5,044 bases of DNA, taken from positions 1-5,044 of the forward strand of contig PBHQ01000017.1 of NCBI GenBank assembly GCA_002719475.1, read 5' to 3'. This stretch comes from Methanobacteriota archaeon. GTDB lineage: Archaea; Thermoplasmatota; Poseidoniia; Poseidoniales; Poseidoniaceae. Made by a program: the position numbers and the translations under genes. This document shows positions 1 through 5,044 of this stretch, one piece after another. Under the pieces are notes generated by a model that saw nothing but the letters and a program-made list of their open reading frames with translations, was not told the DNA's origin and searched no databases. Positions within the stretch are counted from its first letter, which is position 1. Every line of letters starts with the position of its first letter.

Positions 1-2
1 TT

Positions 3-185
3 GAAGAAAGCGAAGCAAGAATTGCATCTAGATTTGGTCAAGGACAGATGTTTTTGCGGTCTCCGTTTAATGGCACTTCTGAATGGATTAGATTGCATTC
101 AGAATCTCCACCAGTCCCTCATGAATCTATGACAAAGTTCTGGGACAAACTTGACAATGAAGCTAAGAGAATTGCTCTGCAATAA
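3..185 (+). CDS. C-terminal fragment of an unrecognised protein (5' end outside window)
   Basis: This is the last 60 codons of a gene that enters from the left edge and ends at TAA 183-185. Frame 3 is open over its whole length; frame 2 stops by base 30 and frame 1 stops at 130-132. The peptide is soluble-looking and mixed in charge. It contains a stretch reading FGQGQMFLRSPFNG, then EWIRLHSESPPVPHES, and it ends in a charged, probably helical segment (FWDKLDNEAKRIALQ). I see no membrane segment and no motif I can assign to a family, so no function is proposed. The stop lies 161 bp before the next gene, so it probably belongs to an upstream transcription unit. The frame choice rests on openness and composition only; a short frame-1 reading (bases 1-132) cannot be excluded completely. 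Confidence 0.6.
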   Translation, partial: EESEARIASRFGQGQMFLRSPFNGTSEWIRLHSESPPVPHESMTKFWDKLDNEAKRIALQ

Positions 186-346
186 TTACTACATGCAAAG
201 GGATTCAGTGGGCCGGCGCTAACGCTACCGGATGCTCAATTATTCAGTCGCTAATGCTTGTTTTAATCATCTTTCAATATTCAAATCTGAAAATCAGCAT
301 CCTAGGACCCGAAAGAGTATGAGTAGTACTACCCCTGTCGATAAAC
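186..346. other. Intergenic region, probable promoter region of the downstream four-gene cluster
   Basis: This is the longest non-coding stretch in the window and the only place before the cluster that could hold its promoter. It has a GC-rich patch (about 210-231, containing CGCTAACGCT between two CCGG tetramers) followed by an A+T-rich stretch (about 259-294). That stretch has two weak TATA-like candidates, TTTTAATCA (261-269) and CAATATTCAAA (275-285). A small hairpin-capable CTGA-AAA-TCAG lies at 287-297, and a perfect 10-bp palindrome, GTAGTACTAC, at 323-332, 14 bp before the start codon at 347. No T-run terminator is visible after the upstream stop. No Shine-Dalgarno sequence precedes 347. 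The promoter role is inferred from position; no single box is strong enough to call. Confidence 0.35.
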
Positions 347-1111
347 ATGGAACTTGTGTTTCCGGACTTTCCGCCGATGGGGCCATGGCAGGCATACGTC
401 TGGTACATCGCCTTCCTACCATTTCTATTCAGGCTATTTTTGGTATCAAGACCTCTTTACCAGGTAATCAAGGTCCTTGCACCGCATGGCGGTTGGGCCA
501 TCAAGCAAATCAGAGAATTGCCGATCAAGGGCTTAGGTCTGTTAGCATTCAATGAAATTCTTGCTTTCTGTTTGCCACCATTGTTGGTATTGACCGTTCG
601 TTTGATGGTCGACCCGCTAGGTTGGCAGAGTTGGTCTGAAGTGAATGCGACAGGCTTGGTTTTGTTACTGGGTGCCTTCTTGATCTGGATGTATCTGGAT
701 TTATTGCGTGTATTCAGAGTTCGAATGATGATGCAAGCAGTTCTTGAGCAGGATATCGATAAGTTGCGAAAGAGAGCTGGTTTAGTACTCGGTGCTCGCA
801 CCTGGTTGAAGCGAATTGGTAGGGGCGAGGATGAACCAGAAAAGCCATTGGCGCGGGCTGCAATAGAAGGAGCAGTAGGTGGAAAAGTGGTCTCCAAGGG
901 AGTGCTTGGAGCGATTACTGGAGTTGCTGTGGAGGCGGTGCGAAGAGGTGCAACAGCATTGGTCGACAAGGTCGATAACACCATCGAGAAGAAGTTCGAG
1001 CAAGCGGTGTTTGAGTATAATCAGAACTTGATTTTGATTCTTTTGAGAGATATCGCGATGTCAGCAGGTCCTTTGTTGATTCTGACCCTCATCCCTTCGA
1101 TTACGGCATAA
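347..1111 (+). CDS. Multi-pass membrane protein of unknown function
   Basis: A 254-residue protein that I do not recognise. Four hydrophobic segments are visible: about residues 15-34, 62-87, 101-119 (followed at once by the basic RVFRVRMMM) and 229-252 at the C-terminus. Between segments 3 and 4 lies a soluble region. It begins with charged helix-like sequence (about 125-170) and continues into a small-residue-rich stretch (about 168-205). That stretch has close-spaced glycines (G175, G178, G179, G185, G188, G192) that could pack as helices or lie on the membrane. The acidic-basic segment DKVDNTIEKKFEQ (206-218) leads into the last helix. There are no signal peptide, catalytic motif or conserved cysteine cluster. 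ATG 347 is the first ATG after an in-frame stop at 320-322, and no ribosome binding site is seen. The next gene begins 44 bp downstream, so co-transcription with the mutase is likely. An N-terminal membrane anchor occurs in the DUF1499 gene two places on, but nothing ties the two directly. Confidence 0.85.
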   Translation: MELVFPDFPPMGPWQAYVWYIAFLPFLFRLFLVSRPLYQVIKVLAPHGGWAIKQIRELPIKGLGLLAFNEILAFCLPPLLVLTVRLMVDPLGWQSWSEVNATGLVLLLGAFLIWMYLDLLRVFRVRMMMQAVLEQDIDKLRKRAGLVLGARTWLKRIGRGEDEPEKPLARAAIEGAVGGKVVSKGVLGAITGVAVEAVRRGATALVDKVDNTIEKKFEQAVFEYNQNLILILLRDIAMSAGPLLILTLIPSITA

Positions 1112-1155
1112 GCCCGAACAGGCAGGTTGAAGGGCGTTCCGCGTGGGGTCGGCAA

Positions 1156-1851
1156 ATGAGAGAGATGCCACACCTGATTCTGATGCGTCACTGTCAATCT
1201 GCTTGGAATGCTCTCAACCTGTTTACAGGATGGGTGGATGTTCCTTTGTCAAAGAAGGGAATCGATGATGCCATTCAGGCAGGTAAGGATATCGCGGATC
1301 TACAAATCGATGAGGTACACACCTCGTTGTTGATACGGGCGCAAATGACTGCCATGATCGTAGTCGCTCAGAACTCCAATGGGGTAGTTCCAGTATTCAA
1401 ACACGATTCAGACAGTGGCGATGAGAACCAGCGCAAAATGAATGAGTTGGCATATATCCATGGCGAGCCTGAGAACGTTGTGCCAGTCTACATTTCATGG
1501 CGTTTGAACGAACGTATGTATGGCGACCTCCAAGGTCAGAACAAGAAGGATATTCTTTCAGAATTCGGGGAAGAACAGGTTTACATCTGGCGACGTTCTT
1601 TCGATATTCCTCCGCCCAATGGGGAGAGTTTGAAACTGGTTGCAGAGCGTACTATCCCATACATGGAAGAGACGATTTTTCCGGCTCTTGCATCTGGCAA
1701 GAATATCTTCATCGCCGCACACGGTAACACATTGCGCAGCATAATCATGCATCTTGAAGAGATGTCGATAGAGGAAGTGAAGAAACTCGAAGTTCCAATA
1801 GGTGTGCCAATCATCTTTGACAAGGTCAATGGAAAATATTCCCGAAGGTGA
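1156..1851 (+). CDS. gpmA: 2,3-bisphosphoglycerate-dependent phosphoglycerate mutase (dPGM), variant
   Basis: Cytoplasmic glycolytic and gluconeogenic enzyme that interconverts 3- and 2-phosphoglycerate through a phosphohistidine; histidine phosphatase superfamily. The family signature is clear. RHCQSAWN at 11-18 carries phospho-acceptor H12 and is followed by NLFTGWVDVPLSKKG (21-35). R61 sits in the TSLLIRA segment. E119, in LNERMYG, is the expected acid/base. QVYIWRRSFDIPPP (141-154) supplies R146 and R147, and AAHGNTLR (187-194) has the second histidine, H189. The C-terminal VPIGVPI also matches the family. Oddities: Cys13 replaces the glycine of the usual RHG; Met121 replaces His in ERHYG; and R61 to E119 spans 58 residues against 27 in E. 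coli GpmA, an insertion of about 31 residues around 73-108. Length is 231 against about 250 in E. coli, because the segment after IPPP is short. An internal ATG at 1165 gives MPHLILMRH, which fits family N-termini better and may be the true start. The 3' end overlaps the next gene by 23 bp. Family assignment is certain; full activity is not. Confidence 0.95.
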   Translation: MREMPHLILMRHCQSAWNALNLFTGWVDVPLSKKGIDDAIQAGKDIADLQIDEVHTSLLIRAQMTAMIVVAQNSNGVVPVFKHDSDSGDENQRKMNELAYIHGEPENVVPVYISWRLNERMYGDLQGQNKKDILSEFGEEQVYIWRRSFDIPPPNGESLKLVAERTIPYMEETIFPALASGKNIFIAAHGNTLRSIIMHLEEMSIEEVKKLEVPIGVPIIFDKVNGKYSRR

Positions 1852-2395
1852 TCAGGTGTCCGACGATTCAATCGTCGCTCGATGGAAACGGCTTCCCTCT
1901 AAGGTCAAGTGGCCTGCTGGATTGTTTGCAGGATGGCTTGTTTTGATTCTGACGATTCAGATTTCAAACAGTATGTTCGTCACTTCAAGTATGCCTTCAG
2001 AATGTCCTGAAGACAGCAGGAATTGCGTGCGTATTGCACATGATGGCACTTCGTTCAGATCAGATGGCTTGGAGCCCTTGCGCTTCAATGCCTCCAAGGA
2101 AGAAGTCATCTCCGAGCTAGAGAACTGGTTTGAGGAGCGTTGGCTCGCCTCGGTAATTTCGCTTGAGGAAGAGGGCGATTCTACGATATTATACGGTGTA
2201 GATCACACCGAATTCTGGTTCTTTGCTGACGATGTTTTCGTCTCGGTATCTTGTGTTGACGGCGCTGCCGAATTGACTTTGCACAGTCAATCGCGACTTG
2301 GAAGAGGTGACCTTGGTGAAAATCATCGGCGCATGGTCGAATTGAGCGATGATATTTCTACGGTAGAGTGGTCAAACGATTCTTGCGAAGGATGA
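1829..2395 (+). CDS. Membrane-anchored DUF1499 family protein
   Basis: A 188-residue protein with a charged N-terminus (1-27), one hydrophobic segment (about 28-46, WPAGLFAGWLVLILTIQIS) and a C-terminal domain that I assign to DUF1499. Supporting features of that family are the Cys/Pro entry with SECPEDSRNC (57-65), the HTEFWFFADDVFV block (125-137) where the family has its FvDDv-like motif, and HSQSRLGRGDLGENHRRM (151-168), which matches the family's SR.G..D.G.N..R signature. C59 and C65 could form a disulfide if the domain lies outside the membrane; C141 and C185 are further cysteines. The basic residues before the helix (ARWKRLPSKVKW) suggest an inside N-terminus and an external domain. 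The biochemical role of DUF1499 is unknown to me. I chose ATG 1829 because it gives a normal hydrophilic N-terminus and a short overlap with the mutase; ATG 1802 would add nine residues and lengthen the overlap to 50 bp. The next gene starts 27 bp after the stop. Confidence 0.85.
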   Translation: MENIPEGDQVSDDSIVARWKRLPSKVKWPAGLFAGWLVLILTIQISNSMFVTSSMPSECPEDSRNCVRIAHDGTSFRSDGLEPLRFNASKEEVISELENWFEERWLASVISLEEEGDSTILYGVDHTEFWFFADDVFVSVSCVDGAAELTLHSQSRLGRGDLGENHRRMVELSDDISTVEWSNDSCEG

Positions 2396-2422
2396 TGAGT
2401 AAGTACCTTTCTTGCAGTTACG

Positions 2423-4414
2423 ATGGCATCCTTTTGGCGGCATGACGGCTATGCGGGCCGTTATCTTGAGGTCGACCTATCCAATGGTTCTCTCAAAGAG
2501 CAACTCCTCGATAAGGAGACTTTGCTTTCCACCATTGGGGGCAAAGGTTTGGCGACCCGCCTATTGACATCGTGTGATACAACCGATGATGAGGCATACG
2601 ATTTACGCCACCCGGTGACAGGAGTCGCAGACCCTGCTATGCATTCCTCTACACCAGTTCTTGTCATGACTGGGCCGTTTCAAGGTTCCAAAGTAGGTTC
2701 ATCAGGTAGGGCGGTGGTATGTTCCCGCTCACCTTTGACCAATGTCTACATCGATACATACATCGGTGGAGATTTCGGACACGATTTACGATTGGCTGGT
2801 TGGGACGGGCTGTTCATTCATGGCCAATCTGAAAGTATGACTCGGCTACAGATTGAGGATCAAGAAGTTTCCTTGCATGATGCCGAAGAACTCCGTGGAA
2901 TGACAACTTGGCAGACCGAGAAGGCGATTGCAGCCAAGACCGAAGTTCAAGATGTATTTTCCATCGGGCCAGCAGGAGAGTCAGGGGTTCGTATTTCCAG
3001 TCCGATAACCGCTGGAAGAAGGGCCGCAGGTCGCGGCGGTACTGGGGCGCAATTCGGTAACAAGAACCTCAAGGCAATCTCAATACTTGCTTCGGGCGAG
3101 TCGCGAGTTGCTGATGATACCCAATACCTTGGGGCTGTGAAGAAACAGCGTCAGAAGATGGGCGAGTATCGCAAGGCCGGAGACCCATTCTATCGCTTTG
3201 GAACCAGTAGGGCGCCCATCTATGCGAGTGAAATGGGTCGGATGCCCACATTGAATTACACTTCGACAACAGGTTCTGTGATTCAACAATCGAAGAAAGT
3301 TAGACAATTGGATACCGTCGCTCTATCGGGTGAATTCTGGCATGATTCACTCCCTGATGCTAAGCAGTCAGGTTGTTGCAGGCCTTGCCCTATCGCTTGC
3401 GAGGCGGCCGATCGCCCTCAAGGTATCAAGGGTAAACCAATCCATATTGATAGGACTGAGAGACCGGAGTACGAGACCTTAGCCATGTTGGGCTCAAATC
3501 TAGGATTGGAATCTTCTCTCGATGTCATGGATGGTAACGATGCTTGTAACAAGTTTGGATTGGATACTATTTCCAGTGGGGCTGCTTTGTCATTGATCTG
3601 TGAATTAGCGCAGAGAGGATGGTTCCCAGAGGGGTGGTCAGAAAGCGAAGACTCTCCAGCCTTTGTTGCAGCATCGTCACGTGGGAATTATCGAGCGGGT
3701 GATTTGGTTGAATGGGACTTTGGTATTCCGGAGTTACCACCTTTGGCCCTTGAGCGTCTTGCTAACGCTGAGTTAGGGGATGGAACATTGTTTGGTACTT
3801 TAGCAGGTGGTGCAGTTGCTTGTTCAGTTTGGGTGGAGGAGAATACTGGTTTTGCTGCGACTCAATTGACTGCGCACTGTAAAGGACTGGATTTACCAGC
3901 TTGGGATCCACGCGGTAAGAGAGGAAATGGAATGGCTTACATGACTTGCAATGTTGGGGCTAACCATATGCGAGCAGGCTACAAGAATCCCACCGGAGTT
4001 CCAAATTCTTCAGCATTGGATTTGATGCCTGAATTGATTCATTCTCAGCATCAGAGCGTGATTAGAGACAGCATGATTCTCTGCGCTTTTGCTAGTGATG
4101 CTACTCCGGACGAAATCATGGTTCAGGCATTCAATGGGATAACTGGAGATACTGCCAGCATTGAGGACTTGCATCGGCGTGCTGCAGCACAATGGGATGC
4201 TGCTCGTCAATGGAATGTTGAACATTGGAATAAAATTGGAGCGACTCCAAAAGATCAGGATTTTCTTTCTTATCGATTGAGGCGAGATGCTTTGCCGGAC
4301 GGTCCAGCCAAGGGTATGGTTTCATTCGTGAATGACGAAGATGAGCAGGCCTGTTTGTCGGAATATTATCGCATACGGGGATGGAATGAGGACGGAATAC
4401 CTCATTCATCGTAG
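2423..4414 (+). CDS. Aldehyde:ferredoxin oxidoreductase family enzyme (tungsten/molybdenum bis-pterin, 4Fe-4S)
   Basis: Cytoplasmic oxidoreductase of the AOR family, whose members oxidise aldehydes to carboxylates with a tungstopterin and a 4Fe-4S cluster, passing electrons to ferredoxin. The N-terminal domain (about 8-220) starts with the typical GYAGRYLEVDLSNG (9-22). It contains GHDLRLAGWDGLFIHG (119-134) and GRGGTGAQFGNKNLKAI (203-219). The C-terminal domains follow. Cluster cysteines read C319-x2-C322-x3-C326, with the distant fourth ligand C554 in DSMILCAF. EYETLAMLGSN (349-359) carries the expected active-site Glu. NKFGLDTISSG (376-386) and KGLDLPAWDPRG (487-498) match pterin and active-site motifs, and H515 in GANHMRAGY is the expected active-site His. 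Length is 663, above the usual 600-620. The extra length includes an acidic C-terminal tail. Trp494 stands where the family usually has Tyr (PAYDPR). ATG 2423 is the first ATG after an in-frame stop at 2396-2398; no Shine-Dalgarno is seen. Substrate is unknown. It converges on the next gene with a 13-bp overlap. Confidence 0.95.
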   Translation: MASFWRHDGYAGRYLEVDLSNGSLKEQLLDKETLLSTIGGKGLATRLLTSCDTTDDEAYDLRHPVTGVADPAMHSSTPVLVMTGPFQGSKVGSSGRAVVCSRSPLTNVYIDTYIGGDFGHDLRLAGWDGLFIHGQSESMTRLQIEDQEVSLHDAEELRGMTTWQTEKAIAAKTEVQDVFSIGPAGESGVRISSPITAGRRAAGRGGTGAQFGNKNLKAISILASGESRVADDTQYLGAVKKQRQKMGEYRKAGDPFYRFGTSRAPIYASEMGRMPTLNYTSTTGSVIQQSKKVRQLDTVALSGEFWHDSLPDAKQSGCCRPCPIACEAADRPQGIKGKPIHIDRTERPEYETLAMLGSNLGLESSLDVMDGNDACNKFGLDTISSGAALSLICELAQRGWFPEGWSESEDSPAFVAASSRGNYRAGDLVEWDFGIPELPPLALERLANAELGDGTLFGTLAGGAVACSVWVEENTGFAATQLTAHCKGLDLPAWDPRGKRGNGMAYMTCNVGANHMRAGYKNPTGVPNSSALDLMPELIHSQHQSVIRDSMILCAFASDATPDEIMVQAFNGITGDTASIEDLHRRAAAQWDAARQWNVEHWNKIGATPKDQDFLSYRLRRDALPDGPAKGMVSFVNDEDEQACLSEYYRIRGWNEDGIPHSS

Positions 4415-5044
4415 GGTAGCCATTCTGCTTCGCCTTCAGGTCTGAACCACCAGTAGCCGTCATCATCTTGCCACCATTCAGTGCCGTCTTCATCGATACT
4501 GTAGGAATCGTTCTGTTGTTCGGCCGCTTCTGCTGCCGCACGTTCCTCTTCCTCACGGATCATTTCATCAGTCTTCATCCCAGTCTCCTGAGCAATGGCT
4601 TGCTTAACGGCAGCAAGGTCAGCATCTTGGTCAGCAAATACTCTGGTTTGAGTGCGAATTTCAGAATGGTGATCACCTGCAGCGACAGCTTCATCCGAGT
4701 CAGCATAGAAATCTTGAGACATTTTCTGTCTGAATTCTTCGAATTCGTCGCGTCCGTAACTTCCAGTGAATGAATCTCCCTTTGCTGACATCAAATCATC
4801 AAGGTCCACTGCTCTACTCTTCAACTTAGAGTCATCAGCGATATTGGAGTCATACAACATTCCGTCGTCTTCCTCGATCTTGGGTAATTCTCTTCCCTCG
4901 GGATCGATATCTTCCAATTCCTCAACCAGTAGGTCATGTTCTTCGGCATCGATATTGTCATCTTCGAAATTTTGCTGAATTTCTCTTAGCATTTTCTTGA
5001 CCAAACGGGACATGGCTCTGTCGTCGCCATCGAATTCTTTGGCA
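4402..5044 (-). CDS. Highly acidic protein with Trp-rich WW-like C-terminal motif (5' end possibly beyond window)
   Basis: Unrecognised protein read leftwards, ending at the TGA complementary to 4402-4404. From the ATG at 5011-5013 it has 203 residues, but the frame stays open to the window edge (the extra codons read AKEFDGDDRA). The true start may therefore lie outside and the gene may be partial. About 30% of the 203 residues are Asp or Glu (61). Order of segments, numbered from that Met: a basic start (1-10); a very acidic linker (11-60); a mixed region (61-140) containing FEEFRQKMSQDFYADSDE; an Ala/Glu-rich probable helix or short coiled coil (about 145-167); and a C-terminal module, DGTEWWQDDDGYWWFRPEG then EAEW (176-198), with W180, W181, W188, W189 and W198. 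The tail resembles small WW/OCRE-like aromatic modules and short tails I associate with Marine Group II proteins, but I cannot name a domain with certainty. No membrane segment is visible. Role unknown; protein-protein interaction is a guess. Confidence 0.8.
   Translation of the reverse strand, partial: AKEFDGDDRAMSRLVKKMLREIQQNFEDDNIDAEEHDLLVEELEDIDPEGRELPKIEEDDGMLYDSNIADDSKLKSRAVDLDDLMSAKGDSFTGSYGRDEFEEFRQKMSQDFYADSDEAVAAGDHHSEIRTQTRVFADQDADLAAVKQAIAQETGMKTDEMIREEEERAAAEAAEQQNDSYSIDEDGTEWWQDDDGYWWFRPEGEAEWLPYDE

Noticed and set aside
210..231. GC-rich CCGG-flanked patch as a terminator hairpin
   Set aside because: Only a 4-bp stem can form and no T-run follows, so terminator function is not supported.
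232..555. 107-residue plus-strand open frame overlapping the start of the membrane protein gene
   Set aside because: Its second half is a frame-shifted reading of the membrane protein, and its composition (rich in Ser, His and Gln with no hydrophobic pattern) does not look like a real protein.
457..984. 175-residue minus-strand open frame
   Set aside because: It lies antisense within the membrane protein gene and its low-complexity Thr/Ser/Ala/Pro composition is typical of a complementary-strand shadow.
1802..1828. Upstream ATG as start of the DUF1499 gene
   Set aside because: It would lengthen the overlap with the mutase to 50 bp and add nine residues without family support; ATG 1829 is simpler.
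2423..4414. Firm naming of the oxidoreductase as GAPOR
   Set aside because: Length and neighbourhood are suggestive, but the conserved motifs match the general AOR/FOR type and I recall GAPOR as more divergent at these sites.
4131..4556. 141-residue minus-strand open frame crossing the convergent junction
   Set aside because: It overlaps the end of the oxidoreductase antisense and the acidic gene in another frame, and shows no recognisable domain.
4468..4978. Plus-strand open frames opposite the acidic protein gene
   Set aside because: They are Ser/Phe-rich complements of Asp/Glu-rich codons, as expected for shadows of an acidic gene.

Overview
The window is a compact piece of what looks like a marine archaeal genome. 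The best guess is Marine Group II (Poseidoniales), but this is inferred rather than proven. Pointers are: a tungsten/molybdenum aldehyde:ferredoxin oxidoreductase-family enzyme; mid-range base composition; very short or overlapping gene junctions with no convincing Shine-Dalgarno sequences; and a very acidic protein ending in a Trp-rich, WW-like tail of a kind I associate with that lineage. No rRNA, tRNA, CRISPR array, insertion sequence or phage gene is visible.

Layout: positions 3-185 hold the C-terminal end of an unrecognised plus-strand protein cut by the window edge. A 161-bp gap follows with no gene. Four plus-strand genes then lie close together: a four-helix membrane protein of unknown function (347-1111), a 2,3-bisphosphoglycerate-dependent phosphoglycerate mutase (1156-1851), a membrane-anchored DUF1499 protein (1829-2395, overlapping the mutase by 23 bp) and an aldehyde ferredoxin oxidoreductase-family enzyme (2423-4414). 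A gene on the minus strand (4402-5044) converges on the last of these and overlaps it by 13 bp. It encodes the acidic Trp-tail protein, and its reading frame stays open to the window edge, so its N-terminus may be missing.

How they may work together: the gaps between the four plus-strand genes are 44 bp, -23 bp and 27 bp, so one transcript is likely, with its promoter probably in 186-346. The mutase interconverts 3- and 2-phosphoglycerate. Some archaeal oxidoreductases of the AOR superfamily (GAPOR) make 3-phosphoglycerate directly from glyceraldehyde-3-phosphate. A link in central carbon metabolism is therefore conceivable, but the oxidoreductase motifs are those of the general AOR/FOR type and its substrate cannot be read from sequence. 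The points most worth a second look are the non-canonical RHC catalytic motif and the roughly 31-residue insertion in the mutase, the active-site variants in the oxidoreductase, and the WW-like tail.
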